A stretch of DNA of 64,000 nt, from assembly GCF_012932965.1 (NCBI RefSeq), contig NZ_JABBXH010000005.1, positions 62,001 to 126,000 on the forward strand, written 5' to 3'. The notes beneath the pieces were generated by a model. It saw nothing but the letters and a program-made list of their open reading frames with translations, was not told the origin of the DNA and did no database searches. Position numbers and translations under genes: made by a program. This DNA comes from Thalassotalea algicola. GTDB lineage: Bacteria > Pseudomonadota > Gammaproteobacteria > Enterobacterales > Alteromonadaceae. This document shows positions 26,609 through 36,791 of this stretch, one piece after another. The stretch's first letter is position 1. Each line of letters begins with the position of its first letter.

Positions 26609-28078
26609 ATGCATGGTCAAAAGCATATTTTAGTTGTTGATAATGATGCAGTAAGGCGTCACCAATTAGAAACGGTATTAGCCTTTGTTGGTGAACATTT
26701 TGAATCATGCAATGAAGAGGAGCTTGCTTCTTCATTCAAAGGAATAGACAACCTACTAACCGTTATTTTTACTGGCAATATATCTGAGCAAGCCGAAGAG
26801 CTGATCCGTGCTAACCCGTCTTACCCTTTTATATTGCACGATGTAGTGGATCAACACGCCGTCGAAAATTGTGCAAATGTTATTGGTGATTTATCTGTGC
26901 CGCTAAATTATGCGCAGCTAACAGAAATTGTTCATCACTGTCATCAGTACCACAATAAACTACCAAATAAAAATCAAAAATCGGCAGGACATACTAAGTT
27001 ATTTAGATCCTTAGTTGGTGTTAGTAAGCCTATGCAGCAAGTTCGGTTTTTAATCGAACAGGTAGCGACAACTGCCGCAAATGTACTTATTCTCGGTGAG
27101 TCAGGTACCGGTAAAGAAGTCGTTGCTCGCAATATTCATAATTTATCAGATCGTGCCAAAGCACCATTTGTACCGGTAAACTGCGGTGCTATTCCAGGTG
27201 AGTTACTTGAAAGTGAATTATTTGGTCATGAAAAAGGTGCCTTTACTGGTGCTATTTCAACACGTAAAGGTCGATTTGAATTGGCGGAAGGCGGTACGCT
27301 GTTTTTAGATGAAATTGGTGATATGCCACAACCAATGCAGGTGAAATTACTGCGTGTTTTGCAAGAGCGTACATTTGAACGTGTTGGTGGCTCAAAAAGT
27401 ATTAAAGCCAATGTTCGTATTGTCGCAGCAACCCATCAACATCTCGAAGATATGATCAAGTCTGGTGATTTCCGTGAAGATTTGTTTTATCGCCTTAATG
27501 TGTTTCCTATCGAAACCCCAGCATTAAGAGAGCGAAAAGAAGATGTTCCTTTGCTATTACAGGAATTAGTGTCACGTTTTGAAGCAGAGCAAAATCAAAG
27601 TGTTCGCTTTACAGAAAAAGCTATTGAATCACTGATGGAGCATCCTTGGGCTGGCAATGTTCGAGAGCTTTCAAATCTGATAGAACGTATGATCATCATG
27701 TATGGTGAGCAAGTAGTTAATGTCAGCGAGTTACCAGCCAAATACCAACATATTGATGTTGAAGAGTATGAGCCAGAATACCCTGAAGAATTGCAAGAAA
27801 GAGAAGCAATTAATGAACTATTTGCTGGCTTTGATTATGAGGAAGAAGATGAAGAGCACAGTGGAGATAGCTCGTTAGAAAATGAAGGTTCTAGTGCTGG
27901 AATATTACCAAGTGACGGCCTTAACCTGAAAGAGCACTTGGCAGAATTGGAAATCTCTTTAATTAGTCAGGCGTTAGAAAAAACTGAAGGTGTGGTGGCG
28001 CGATCAGCAGAATTGTTAGGTATGCGCAGAACTACACTGGTTGAAAAAATGAAAAAATATAACTTATCTAAAGATTAG
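26609..28078 (+). CDS. flrA: FlrA (FleQ-like), master sigma-54 activator of flagellar genes
   Basis: Class I regulator that switches on the sigma-54-dependent flagellar genes including flrBC. Domains: an N-terminal FleQ-type receiver-like domain (about 1-130, [13 protein letters not shown]) without a clear phospho-Asp set; the AAA+ domain with Walker A GESGTGKE (about 162-169), the sigma-54 contact loop GAFTGA (about 210-215) and the [13 protein letters not shown] segment; then an acidic low-complexity insert (about 395-440, [12 protein letters not shown]); and a Fis-type helix-turn-helix at the end ([20 protein letters not shown]). 489 residues, as usual. In Vibrio and Pseudomonas the homologue binds c-di-GMP. 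Confidence 0.95.
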   Translation: MHGQKHILVVDNDAVRRHQLETVLAFVGEHFESCNEEELASSFKGIDNLLTVIFTGNISEQAEELIRANPSYPFILHDVVDQHAVENCANVIGDLSVPLNYAQLTEIVHHCHQYHNKLPNKNQKSAGHTKLFRSLVGVSKPMQQVRFLIEQVATTAANVLILGESGTGKEVVARNIHNLSDRAKAPFVPVNCGAIPGELLESELFGHEKGAFTGAISTRKGRFELAEGGTLFLDEIGDMPQPMQVKLLRVLQERTFERVGGSKSIKANVRIVAATHQHLEDMIKSGDFREDLFYRLNVFPIETPALRERKEDVPLLLQELVSRFEAEQNQSVRFTEKAIESLMEHPWAGNVRELSNLIERMIIMYGEQVVNVSELPAKYQHIDVEEYEPEYPEELQEREAINELFAGFDYEEEDEEHSGDSSLENEGSSAGILPSDGLNLKEHLAELEISLISQALEKTEGVVARSAELLGMRRTTLVEKMKKYNLSKD

Positions 28079-28118
28079 TAGAATAGATAAAGCCTAAGTT
28101 TCTAATCAAATTAAATAT

Positions 28119-28162
28119 CATCGCCTATATTGATAAACACAGCTAATTCAATATAGGCGATG
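28119..28162. terminator. Perfect 15-base inverted repeat between convergent flrA and a small - strand gene
   Basis: CATCGCCTATATTGA (28119-28133) and TCAATATAGGCGATG (28148-28162) pair completely around a 14-base loop. It lies in the 96-base gap between two convergent stops, so it is most likely a shared transcription end, though T runs are weak. Confidence 0.6.
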
Positions 28163-28174
28163 TTAATAGCCATG

Positions 28175-28465
28175 CTAAGCAGCCTGCATTGGCGCACGCA
28201 CAATAGCTCCTGCAAGACCTTTTTGAGATGCTTCATCATACGCATACATCAACATATCATTGGTAATTTCATTAGCGTCTTGCAGTGTTTCTGTACCGAC
28301 GATCTCGATATGGTCTAGTCCTCGTTCAGTAAAATACTGCTCAATTTGGTCTAGCTGCGACATTAAGTCTTTATTTTTACTAAACATATAAAATTCATGA
28401 CGATTGCCACGTTTAAACCACTTATTTGAGCGTTGGCACTCAGCAGTACCATTAAATAGCAACAT
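28175..28465 (-). CDS. Small protein of unknown function inside the flr locus
   Basis: I do not recognise this 96-residue protein. It is supported by a good ribosome site (CAGGGGT, about 6 bases before the ATG) and by normal residue use. It has no signal peptide or membrane segment. The N-terminal part is basic with Cys and Trp (ECQRSNKWFKRGNRHEF); the middle is a predicted helix (DLMSQLDQIEQYFTERGLDH) followed by a short strand (IEIVGTET), and the end is Ala-rich. It lies between flrA and flrB on the opposite strand with its own upstream region, so it could be an unrelated gene or a local regulator. Confidence 0.6.
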   Translation of the reverse strand: MLLFNGTAECQRSNKWFKRGNRHEFYMFSKNKDLMSQLDQIEQYFTERGLDHIEIVGTETLQDANEITNDMLMYAYDEASQKGLAGAIVRAPMQAA

Positions 28466-28690
28466 ATATAACCCCTGTCTTCGATAGTTTAATAGCGTAA
28501 ATAGCGCTTTTTATGCCATTGTAATAATGCAGGGTTTAAGCCAAAGCTTTATCTTGTTGATTTATAAAAAGAATAAATGTTGTGAAGTTGTTTTTCTTCA
28601 TGAAAGCTTTTATTAAAGTGATAAAGACAATAAATTGACAATACGAAATTTTATCTCATAACTGGCTGTAAAATATAAAGAATATCTAGG

Positions 28691-28706
28691 TGGCATATAA
28701 AGTGCA
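28691..28706 (+). promoter_or_regulatory. Sigma-54 promoter of flrBC
   Basis: TGGCATATAAAGTGCA has GG at 28692-28693 and GC at 28704-28705 with 10 bases between. It is 36 bases before the flrB ATG. In Vibrio, flrBC is a class II operon driven by FlrA with sigma-54, which fits. Confidence 0.78.
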
Positions 28707-28741
28707 GTGGTCTGTGTGATTAAGCAATAGAGTGTAGCATT

Positions 28742-29923
28742 ATGACATTAGCTTTTAATTCAGCCACTGAACAAACTAATTTTGCAGCAGACGCCTTTAG
28801 TCAGGCCAGTTTTGCATTCGAAAACCATGACGATAACTTACAAAAGGAATCTTTTGTCGGAGAGTTAGCGTTGTTGCGTCAGCAAAGTAGTCAATTAAAT
28901 CACTTAATTGATGTGATGCCAACTGGCGTCGTTATTCTCGATGGCAATGGCATAGTGGTTAAAATTAATAATTTTGCTAGTCAGCTTTTAGACGAACCTA
29001 TACTCGGCCAACCTTGGTTTGATGTGATCAAACGTTCGTTCAAACCTCGTGCCGATGATTGGCATGAAGTGTCATTAAAAGATGGGCGCAGAGTAAAACT
29101 AGAAATCACCACGTTAGGTAATCAACCTGGTCAGCTAATTATGATCACTGACCTAACGGAAACTCGATTGCTACAAGATAAATTAGGACAATTACAACGT
29201 CTATCATCGCTTGGCCGTATGGTGTCGAAGTTGGCTCACCAAATTCGTACGCCTTTATCTGCAGCTATGTTATACGGCGCAAACCTATCAAATGAAAATT
29301 TGGCAGAAACCGCTAAATCTAATTTTCAAGAAAAATTAATGTCGAGACTAACCGATCTAGAACAACAAGTTAACGATATGTTGTTGTTTGCTAAAAGTGG
29401 TAATCAGCAAGTAGTCAATACGTTAAATGTTAATGAATTAGTCGAAAAGTCTGTGGCCGCTATGGAAGCGTTAGTTTCTAAATCAAATAGCAAAGTGATA
29501 ACGGATTTAACAAAAAGTCATTGCCAAGTGCTAGGAAATGAAAGCGCGTTATGTGGTGCGATTCAAAATCTAATTCATAACAGCTTAGAAGTAATTAAAC
29601 AAAAAGCCCTTATCACAATTACCGTTGAAGCCCATGGTCAATATGTCTACATCAGTGTTAGGGATAATGGACAGGGCATTGAGAAGGGGTTAGCGGACAA
29701 AATTTTTGAACCATTTTTCACCTCTCGAGCGCATGGTACAGGTTTAGGATTAGCTGTCGTAAAATCGGTTGCCACTGCTCACCAAGGGGATGTGAAGCTA
29801 ATTAGTGGCCCAGAAGAGGGCGCTAATTTCTGTATTAAATTACCTCTACTCGCTGGCGGTAATGTTAGCACCAGTCAAACCGTTGATATTACTCAACAGT
29901 TAAAGGAGGTAGCTCATGGTTAA
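28742..29923 (+). CDS. flrB: FlrB (FleS-like) sensor histidine kinase
   Basis: Cytoplasmic kinase that phosphorylates FlrC. No membrane segments are present. An N-terminal helix region precedes a PAS domain (about 60-140: LIDVMPTGVVILDGNGIVVK). The HisKA box is LAHQIRTPLSAAML with phospho-His166, and the ATPase domain shows the N box (AIQNLIHNSLEVI), G1 (VRDNGQGI) and G2 (HGTGLGLAVVKSV). 393 residues. The gene overlaps flrC by 8 bases, so the pair is translationally coupled. Confidence 0.94.
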   Translation: MTLAFNSATEQTNFAADAFSQASFAFENHDDNLQKESFVGELALLRQQSSQLNHLIDVMPTGVVILDGNGIVVKINNFASQLLDEPILGQPWFDVIKRSFKPRADDWHEVSLKDGRRVKLEITTLGNQPGQLIMITDLTETRLLQDKLGQLQRLSSLGRMVSKLAHQIRTPLSAAMLYGANLSNENLAETAKSNFQEKLMSRLTDLEQQVNDMLLFAKSGNQQVVNTLNVNELVEKSVAAMEALVSKSNSKVITDLTKSHCQVLGNESALCGAIQNLIHNSLEVIKQKALITITVEAHGQYVYISVRDNGQGIEKGLADKIFEPFFTSRAHGTGLGLAVVKSVATAHQGDVKLISGPEEGANFCIKLPLLAGGNVSTSQTVDITQQLKEVAHG

Positions 29924-31256
29924 TAGTAAAATATTAGTTGTAGAAGATGATGCAGGTCTGCGTGAAGCTTTAATAGATACATTACAATTGGCAGGTTATC
30001 AAACCGTTGAAGCTGACTCTGGTGAACAAGCGATCTTGCAATTAAAAAATCACGCGATAGATTTGGTGGTTAGTGATGTACAAATGGGCGGCATGTCAGG
30101 ACTGTCGCTGCTTAAAAGTATAAAAACACAACAAGCGACTATGCCGGTGTTATTGATGACTGCATATGGCACGATAGACGACGCAGTACAAGCAATGAAA
30201 GACGGTGCTTGTAATTACATGGCAAAACCTTTCGCACCAGAAGTACTCCTTAATATGGTGAGCCAATATATTCCTATTACGGTAACTAATAAAAGTGAGC
30301 CGATCGTTGCTGATACTCGAAGTATTGAATTATTGGCACTTGCTCGAAAAGTTGCCTCAACTGATGCGTCAGTTATGGTGCTCGGGCCAAGCGGTTCGGG
30401 TAAAGAGGTATTAGCACAATATGTACATAATCAGTCTAATCGAAAAGATGAACCGTTTATTGCAATTAATTGTGCTGCGATCCCAGAGAACATGTTAGAA
30501 GCGACTTTATTCGGTTATGAGAAAGGCGCGTTTACCGGTGCTATTTCTGCTTGCCCAGGTAAGTTTGAACAAGCTCAAGGAGGCACTATCTTGCTTGATG
30601 AAATCACTGAGATGGATTTAGGATTGCAAGCAAAAATTCTCCGCGTTTTGCAAGAGCGAGAAGTTGAACGTTTAGGCGGTCGGAAAACAATAGACCTCAA
30701 AGTCCGAGTTATTGCAACGAGTAATCGAGATTTAAAAGAAGCCGTGCGTGAAGGTGCTTTCCGTGAAGATTTATATTATCGCTTAAATGTATTCCCACTA
30801 AATTGGTTACCTCTAGCAGATCGCCGCGATGACATCATTCCGTTAGCTAAACATTTAGCTGGCATTCATAGCCAACAAAATGGCCAAGCAATGCCAGAGT
30901 TTACGGCTAGTGCCCGTAGCAAAATGTTAGCTTATCAATGGCCTGGTAATGTGAGGGAACTTGATAATGTTATTCAAAGAGCGTTGATTTTACACAATGA
31001 TGGTCAAATCGATAGTGGTGATATATTAATAGAAAATTTCGATACGCAGATTCAAGTATCAAGTGAAAGCGAATCGATAAAAGAAGAACGACTCGGCAAT
31101 GAGCTTAAGCAACAAGAACATCAAATTATCCTTGATACATTACAAGCTTGTCAGGGAAGCCGTAAAGCCGTCGCTGAGCGACTAGGTATTAGTCCAAGAA
31201 CACTACGTTATAAAATCGCTAAAATGCGCGATAGTGGTATTGAAATACCCGCATAA
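29916..31256 (+). CDS. flrC: FlrC (FleR-like) sigma-54-dependent response regulator
   Basis: Activates class III flagellar promoters, which in Vibrio include flaA and hook/basal-body genes. Receiver domain (1-120) with acidic pocket VVEDDAG, phospho-acceptor Asp54 in VVSDVQMGG and Lys in MAKPFAP. AAA+ domain with Walker A-like GPSGSGKE, the GAFTGA loop at 204-209, ILLDEITEMD and GNVRELDNVIQRA. C-terminal Fis helix-turn-helix: GSRKAVAERLGISPRTLRYK. 446 residues. The start overlaps flrB. It is followed by a 173-base gap with the fliE promoter. Confidence 0.95.
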   Translation: MVNSKILVVEDDAGLREALIDTLQLAGYQTVEADSGEQAILQLKNHAIDLVVSDVQMGGMSGLSLLKSIKTQQATMPVLLMTAYGTIDDAVQAMKDGACNYMAKPFAPEVLLNMVSQYIPITVTNKSEPIVADTRSIELLALARKVASTDASVMVLGPSGSGKEVLAQYVHNQSNRKDEPFIAINCAAIPENMLEATLFGYEKGAFTGAISACPGKFEQAQGGTILLDEITEMDLGLQAKILRVLQEREVERLGGRKTIDLKVRVIATSNRDLKEAVREGAFREDLYYRLNVFPLNWLPLADRRDDIIPLAKHLAGIHSQQNGQAMPEFTASARSKMLAYQWPGNVRELDNVIQRALILHNDGQIDSGDILIENFDTQIQVSSESESIKEERLGNELKQQEHQIILDTLQACQGSRKAVAERLGISPRTLRYKIAKMRDSGIEIPA

Positions 31257-31266
31257 AATTCCACCA

Positions 31267-31300
31267 GTCATATCAGGTTTCTTCCATCGCCTGATATGAC
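31267..31300 (+). terminator. Perfect 11-base inverted repeat after flrC
   Basis: GTCATATCAGG (31267-31277) and CCTGATATGAC (31290-31300) pair without mismatch around 12 bases. It starts 11 bases after the flrC stop. There is no strong T run (AACTTCATTT), so it may be a pausing or mRNA-protecting hairpin rather than a classical terminator. Confidence 0.5.
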
Positions 31301-31361
31301 AACTTCATTTATTTACTATAATTATCAGTCACCTATGGTGGTTGGTAATTCTTTTTATTCA

Positions 31362-31378
31362 TTGGCACCAAGCTTGCT
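31362..31378 (+). promoter_or_regulatory. Sigma-54 promoter of the fliE operon
   Basis: TTGGCACCAAGCTTGCT is a near-perfect RpoN site: GG at 31364-31365, GC at 31376-31377. The fliE ATG is 52 bases downstream. It is the best match in the window and drives the large basal-body operon. Confidence 0.9.
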
Positions 31379-31429
31379 TTATCTAGGTTACTAGGCTGAA
31401 CAACAGTTTTTTGACAGAGGTAATTCGTC

Positions 31430-31753
31430 ATGGACATTAAAACCAATTCATTACTTGCACAAATGCAATCCATGTCAGTGGAAGCAACCGGCAATCGCGC
31501 ATTGCCTATGGAGCAAGTCAATTCCTCGTCATCTGATTTTGGCAATATTTTTAAACAAGCCATCAATACAGTAAATGAAATTCAACAAGATGCTGGCGCC
31601 AAGCGCACAGCATTTGAAATGGGTGACGACAAGGTTACGCTTGCCGAAACCATGATAGCAGCGCAGAAAGCGAGTGTTGCATTTGATGCAACCGTGCAGG
31701 TTCGCAACAAATTCGTTGAAGCCTACAAAGAAATCATGAGCATGCCAGTATGA
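31430..31753 (+). CDS. fliE: FliE, hook-basal body complex protein
   Basis: FliE joins the MS ring to the rod and is one of the first exported axial proteins. The C-terminal half is the conserved part: NIFKQAINTVNEIQQDAGAK, then MGDDKVTLAETMIAAQKAS, VAFDATVQVRNKFVEAYKEI. 107 residues is normal. The N-terminal 35 residues are variable. The ATG follows a GAGG-type site. First gene of the operon; fliF follows after 48 bases. Confidence 0.95.
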   Translation: MDIKTNSLLAQMQSMSVEATGNRALPMEQVNSSSSDFGNIFKQAINTVNEIQQDAGAKRTAFEMGDDKVTLAETMIAAQKASVAFDATVQVRNKFVEAYKEIMSMPV

Positions 31754-31801
31754 TGCTTTTTAGTATCGAGCGATTGAATAACGAATTAGTGGAGAAGTAG
31801 C

Positions 31802-33520
31802 GTGGCTGATAATAGTTCAACGGCAATGGCAACAACAGATGGTGCCGATTTAATTGTCAACGATAGTGACAACGATATTGTAGAAGAGCAAAAATCTGGC
31901 TTTGCTGCTAACTTGGGTAATGTTGACGTATTAAGACAACTTACATTGATTATGGCATTGGCGATTTGTTTAGCAATAGCGGTTTTTGTCATCATGTGGG
32001 CGAATCAACCAGAGTTTCGGATGCTAGCTAAATTACCAACTCAGCAGCTGATCGAAACGATGGATTTTCTTGACGCTAACCAAGTGGAGTATAGCCAGGA
32101 AAACAATACAATTTCAGTTCGTGCTGATGAATATCAAAACGTTAAATTGCTTTTGGCACGCGAAGGTTTAACTGATGCGCCTGAAGAAGGCACAAGCATC
32201 ATCATGCAAGATATGGGCTTTGGTGTTAGCCAACGTTTAGAAAGTGAGCGTCTTAAACATAGTCGTGAAAAGCAATTAGCAAATACTATCGAGCAATTAC
32301 AGTCTATTCAGCGGGCAAAAGTGTTATTGGCAATTCCACGTGAAAATGTTTTTGCTCGCAAGCAAAAAACACCATCAGCGACAGTTGTGTTAAGCATGGC
32401 ACGTGGTCGAGTGTTATCGGAAGAAGAAGTCGATTCAGTTGTTGATATCATCGCCTCAGCAGTACAAGGCATGTCGCCAAATCGAGTTACTGTTACAGAT
32501 CAAAATGGTCGCCTATTAAATTCAGGTAGCCAAGACTCAATCTCTTCTCGTTCACGTAAAGAGTTTGAAATTGAACAAAAACGTGAAAAAGAATATATGG
32601 ATAAGATTGATACTATTCTTATCCCTGTCGTTGGTTTAGGTAACTACACAGCGCAAGTCGACGTAACGATGGATTTTACTAACACTGAAGAAACTGCGCG
32701 TCGTTACAACCCCGATTTACCTGCGTTGCGCAGCGAAATGAAGGTTGAAGATAGCACGATAGGTGGTGCGTTAGGTGGTATTCCTGGTGCCTTAACTAAT
32801 CAGCCGCCATTAGAGTCAGATATTCCTGAAAATGCTACTGGCAACAATAATCAAAAAGTCATGCCATCACGCAAGCATTCAGAATCTACCAAGAACTATG
32901 AATTAGATGAATCGATTAGCTATACCAAACAACAAACGGGAGTTATTCGACGTATTAGTGTATCAGTAGCACTTGACTACCTAAATTCAACTAATGCTGA
33001 AGGTGAAACGTCACAAGCCCCACGTTCAGTAGCAGAACTAGCTAATATTCGCCGTCTATTACAAGGAAGCATTGGCTTTGATATGCAACGTGGTGATACC
33101 TTAGAAGTGGTCACATTACCGTTCTCTAGAGTAGACCTAGGCGAAGAAGAAGTTTTACCGGTCTATCAACAACCTTGGTTTATGCAAACGTTAAAACTCG
33201 TGATGGGTGCTTTGGTGATTATCGTTCTAATATTAGCGGTAGTTCGCCCAATGCTGAAACGTTTAATCTACCCAGAACAAACACCGGCAGACTATGGTGA
33301 TAAGTCACTAGATACGCATGTTGACCTAGGTGATGAGACCATGGATATGCTAACATCAGACTTCGATGCCGGTGCCGTAGGTTTTGCACCTGATGGTAGC
33401 CTACAGTTACCAGATTTACATCGAGATGAAGATGTCCTTAAAGCTGTTCGCGCTCTTGTAGCAAATGAGCCTGAATTGTCCTCTCAAGTAGTGAAAAGTT
33501 GGTTAAGCGAAGATGAGTGA
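31802..33520 (+). CDS. fliF: FliF, flagellar MS-ring protein
   Basis: FliF forms the MS ring in the inner membrane, the base of the motor. Start GTG at 31802 after GGAGAAG. Two membrane helices are visible: LTLIMALAICLAIAVFVIMW (about 43-62) and LKLVMGALVIIVLILAVV (about 463-480). The periplasmic part holds the YscJ-like domain (QVEYSQENNTISVRADEYQN) and the second ring-building domain. The C-terminal cytoplasmic tail (KAVRALVANEPELSSQVVKS) is the FliG-binding part. 572 residues. Its end overlaps fliG by 8 bases. Confidence 0.96.
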   Translation: MADNSSTAMATTDGADLIVNDSDNDIVEEQKSGFAANLGNVDVLRQLTLIMALAICLAIAVFVIMWANQPEFRMLAKLPTQQLIETMDFLDANQVEYSQENNTISVRADEYQNVKLLLAREGLTDAPEEGTSIIMQDMGFGVSQRLESERLKHSREKQLANTIEQLQSIQRAKVLLAIPRENVFARKQKTPSATVVLSMARGRVLSEEEVDSVVDIIASAVQGMSPNRVTVTDQNGRLLNSGSQDSISSRSRKEFEIEQKREKEYMDKIDTILIPVVGLGNYTAQVDVTMDFTNTEETARRYNPDLPALRSEMKVEDSTIGGALGGIPGALTNQPPLESDIPENATGNNNQKVMPSRKHSESTKNYELDESISYTKQQTGVIRRISVSVALDYLNSTNAEGETSQAPRSVAELANIRRLLQGSIGFDMQRGDTLEVVTLPFSRVDLGEEEVLPVYQQPWFMQTLKLVMGALVIIVLILAVVRPMLKRLIYPEQTPADYGDKSLDTHVDLGDETMDMLTSDFDAGAVGFAPDGSLQLPDLHRDEDVLKAVRALVANEPELSSQVVKSWLSEDE

Positions 33521-34562
33521 TGAAAACCAAGAATTAGCGGCAATGCCGGCTGGCTTTGATGTTGAAAAGCTAGACGGTGTTGAAAAAGCATCAATCTTAT
33601 TATTAAGTTTATCTGAAGAAGATGCTGCGCAAATATTAAAACACTTAGAGCCTAAACAGGTTCAACAAGTGGGTATGATCATGGCGGCGATGGAAGATTT
33701 CACGCAAGAAAAAATCACTGCCGTTCATAAGTTGTTTATTAATGAAATTCAAAACTTCTCAACAATTGGTTTCCAAAGTGAAGAGTTTGTACGTAAAGCG
33801 TTAACAGCAGCACTTGGTGAAGATAAAGCCGGTAACCTGATTGATCAAATTGTTATGGGCGGTGGTGCTAAAGGTCTAGATTCATTGAAGTGGATGGACT
33901 CGAAGCAAGTAGCCAATATTATTCGAAACGAGCATCCGCAAATTCAGACTATCGTTATGTCGTATTTGGAGCCAGAGCAATCTGCTGAAATTCTGAGTCA
34001 ATTTTCTGAAAAAGTGCGTTTAGACTTAATGATGCGTATTGCGAATTTGGAAGAAGTTCAGCCCGCAGCATTACAAGAGTTAAATGAAATTATGGAAAAA
34101 CAATTTGCCGGTCAAGCTGGTGCACAAGCTGCGAAAATGGGTGGCTTGAAAGCTGCTGCTGATATCATGAACTACCTAGACACTAATGTTGAAGGCATGT
34201 TGATGGACTCAATTCGTGAACATGATGAAGAAATGAGTCAGCAGATTCAAGACTTAATGTTTGTCTTTGAAAACTTAGCAGATGTCGATGATCGTGGAAT
34301 CCAGGCTATCTTGAAAGAAGTGCAACAAGATGCACTAATGAAAGCCATTAAAGGCGCAGATGAAGCCCTTAAAGAAAAAATCTTATCGAACATGTCGAAA
34401 CGTGCAGCAGAAATGTTGGCTGATGATCTTGAAGCGATGGGGCCTGTGCGTATTAGTGAGGTAGAAGCGGCACAGAAAGAAATTCTTTCTGTGGCTCGTC
34501 GATTATCTGACGCTGGTGAAATTATGCTTGGCGGCGGTGGCGGCGGTGAAGAATTCTTATAA
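33513..34562 (+). CDS. fliG: FliG, motor switch protein
   Basis: FliG couples stator force to rotation and sits on the MS ring. N-terminal domain: LDGVEKASILLLSLSEEDAA, middle domain with the EHPQIQT motif (for FliM binding), and the C-terminal torque domain with DIMNYLDTNVEGMLMDSIRE, then LADVDDRGIQAILKEVQQDA, whose charged residues (Lys, Arg, Asp, Glu) face the stator. 349 residues. The ATG lies inside the fliF end. Gly-rich tail (GGGGGGEEFL) at the end. Confidence 0.97.
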   Translation: MSDENQELAAMPAGFDVEKLDGVEKASILLLSLSEEDAAQILKHLEPKQVQQVGMIMAAMEDFTQEKITAVHKLFINEIQNFSTIGFQSEEFVRKALTAALGEDKAGNLIDQIVMGGGAKGLDSLKWMDSKQVANIIRNEHPQIQTIVMSYLEPEQSAEILSQFSEKVRLDLMMRIANLEEVQPAALQELNEIMEKQFAGQAGAQAAKMGGLKAAADIMNYLDTNVEGMLMDSIREHDEEMSQQIQDLMFVFENLADVDDRGIQAILKEVQQDALMKAIKGADEALKEKILSNMSKRAAEMLADDLEAMGPVRISEVEAAQKEILSVARRLSDAGEIMLGGGGGGEEFL

Positions 34563-34587
34563 CGGGTTAATAAACTAAGTTTGTAGT

Positions 34588-35376
34588 ATGAGCCAAAATT
34601 TTAAAGTTACTCAAAATGTGATCAAAGGTGATGAAGACGCTGAAGCGTGGTCATTGCCAACTGTTGAGCAACAGCAAACCGAAGCCGAAATGCAACAAAC
34701 GAATGCGTTAGGCAAACCGAAAGGCTGGCGTTACGAGCCGCCTGAAGAGCCAGAGCCGGAACCTATTCCATTAACAGCTGAAGAGATTGAAGAAATTCGT
34801 CAAGCTGCGTTTGAGGAGGGATTTAATCAAGGAAAGGAAGAAGGTTTTGCTAAAGGCTATGAAGAAGGCAAAGCACAAGGTTATGAGGATGGTGAAAAGT
34901 CCGGGCAAGAGCAAGGTATCACCCAAGGTCTTGAGCAAGGACAAGAACAAATTCAACAATTAGCCCAGCAATGGCAACAACAAATTGAGCAACTACATAA
35001 CCCGCTAGAAATTGTTGAAAAAAATATAGAACAACAGTTATTAACCTTAGTTGCACAGTTAACTGAAGCTGTTGTTTTGCAAGAAGCTAAAACCAATCCT
35101 GATATATTATTATCGGCGATTAGTGCTGGAATTAAAGCTCTCCCTAGCCAAGAAGCACAAACACAAATATTCTTACACCCTGAAGATATTATTATGGTAG
35201 AAGCACAATTTGGTGCTGACTACATTAAAGAGCAAGGGTGGCGCTTACAGCCTGCTCCGCAGTTCGAACAGGGCAGTTGCCAGATAGAAAACAGCACTTC
35301 AAATATAGATTTAACCGTTAAATCTCGTCTCAAGCATGTTATGGAATCATTTTTGCAAGAAGCATTACATCAGTAG
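34588..35376 (+). CDS. fliH: FliH, export ATPase regulator
   Basis: FliH binds and restrains FliI and links it to the export gate and C ring. The central part (about 70-120) has the family's Gly-x-x-x-Gly-type repeats ([20 protein letters not shown], then [20 protein letters not shown]) that form a long helix. The C-terminal half has the FliI-binding HrpE/YscL-like domain ([20 protein letters not shown]). The N-terminus is acidic and proline-rich. 262 residues. It follows fliG by 25 bases and precedes fliI by 20. Confidence 0.94.
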   Translation: MSQNFKVTQNVIKGDEDAEAWSLPTVEQQQTEAEMQQTNALGKPKGWRYEPPEEPEPEPIPLTAEEIEEIRQAAFEEGFNQGKEEGFAKGYEEGKAQGYEDGEKSGQEQGITQGLEQGQEQIQQLAQQWQQQIEQLHNPLEIVEKNIEQQLLTLVAQLTEAVVLQEAKTNPDILLSAISAGIKALPSQEAQTQIFLHPEDIIMVEAQFGADYIKEQGWRLQPAPQFEQGSCQIENSTSNIDLTVKSRLKHVMESFLQEALHQ

Positions 35377-35396
35377 TTTATTGTCAAAATACCAAC

Positions 35397-36779
35397 ATGA
35401 TTGATAGTTCCCGCCTTGTTGACCGTTTACAAGGCTGCCAAAATTTTATCGTACCATTTAAAGAAGCTGTTGCAGGCAGACTTATCCGTGTTGTTGGATT
35501 AACGCTTGAAGCCGTCGGTGTAAAAGCTCATGTCGGTAGCCAATGTCTTGTAGAAACCGCACATGGTGATTTAATTGCTGAAGTCGTTGGTTTCGCAGAC
35601 GATAAAACCTTTCTTATGCCGGAGCAAAGTCTAAAAGGGGTATTGCCAGGTGCTCGTGTCTTACCCATTTCAGCTAAAAGGCAAATTCCTTTTTCGATGG
35701 ATTTATTAGGGCGAGTAATTGATGGTGTCGGTAAACCACTAGACGGGAAAGGCCCCATAGCAAAAGATGAAAAATATCGACACGATAGCACACCGCTTAA
35801 TCCATTAGCGCGAAGAGCTATTTCTGAGCCATTAGATGTAGGTGTACGCGCAATAAATGGTTTTATTACGGTTGGCCAAGGCCAGCGGATGGGGCTTTTT
35901 GCTGGTTCTGGCGTTGGTAAGTCAGTACTTTTAGGCATGATGACCCGAGGTACAACAGCTGATGTAATTGTTGTCGGGCTTGTCGGTGAGCGCGGCAGAG
36001 AAGTTAAAGAATTTATCGAAGAAATTTTGGGTGAAGAAGGTCGAGCTCGTTCTGTTGTTGTAGCGGCACCTGCCGATTGTTCGCCTCTTATGCGCCTTAA
36101 AGGCTGTGAAAGTGCAGTACAAATTTCTGAGTACTTTCGTGATCAAGGGTTAAATGTATTGTTATTGCTGGATTCTTTAACGCGATATGCACAAGCACAA
36201 CGAGAAATTGCTCTCGCTGTAGGAGAGCCTCCTGCTACCAAAGGTTATCCACCTTCAGTTTTTTCTAAGCTACCACAACTGGTAGAGCGGGCGGGAAATG
36301 GTGGTGATGGGCAAGGCTCTGTTACTGCTTTTTATACCGTACTTACGGAAGGCGATGATTTACAAGATCCTATAGCTGATGCAGCGCGCGCCATTTTAGA
36401 TGGCCATATAGTTCTTTCAAGAGAATTGGCAGATAGTGGTCATTACCCTGCTATTGATGTCGAATCATCAATTTCACGTGTAATGCCTATGGTGACAAGT
36501 GAAGAACATCAAGAGTTAGCTCGTAGCTTAAAACAAGTTTATTCACTCTATCAGCAAAATAAAGATTTAATTGCCATTGGTGCATATACCAAAGGTAGTG
36601 ATCCGCGTATTGATCAGTCGATTGCTATGTTGCCTGTCATTCAGTTTTATTTACAACAAAAAATGAGTGAAGTATTGCCATACGATCAAAGCTTAACACA
36701 ACTTAATGAAATTATTGCAGCAGCCCAAGCACAGCAAAATCAGCGTGCAGGGCAAGCAATGCCAGCTCAAGCAAGGTAA
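35397..36779 (+). CDS. fliI: FliI, flagellar export ATPase
   Basis: FliI is the hexameric ATPase of the flagellar type III export system, related to F1 beta. Walker A is GSGVGKS at 170-176, Walker B region [20 protein letters not shown], and the family motif [20 protein letters not shown] follows. The N-terminal beta-barrel includes [17 protein letters not shown]. 460 residues, normal. The ATG at 35397 lacks a strong ribosome site. The Gln/Ala-rich tail is variable. Confidence 0.97.
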   Translation: MIDSSRLVDRLQGCQNFIVPFKEAVAGRLIRVVGLTLEAVGVKAHVGSQCLVETAHGDLIAEVVGFADDKTFLMPEQSLKGVLPGARVLPISAKRQIPFSMDLLGRVIDGVGKPLDGKGPIAKDEKYRHDSTPLNPLARRAISEPLDVGVRAINGFITVGQGQRMGLFAGSGVGKSVLLGMMTRGTTADVIVVGLVGERGREVKEFIEEILGEEGRARSVVVAAPADCSPLMRLKGCESAVQISEYFRDQGLNVLLLLDSLTRYAQAQREIALAVGEPPATKGYPPSVFSKLPQLVERAGNGGDGQGSVTAFYTVLTEGDDLQDPIADAARAILDGHIVLSRELADSGHYPAIDVESSISRVMPMVTSEEHQELARSLKQVYSLYQQNKDLIAIGAYTKGSDPRIDQSIAMLPVIQFYLQQKMSEVLPYDQSLTQLNEIIAAAQAQQNQRAGQAMPAQAR

Positions 36780-36791
36780 AAGGATTAACCT

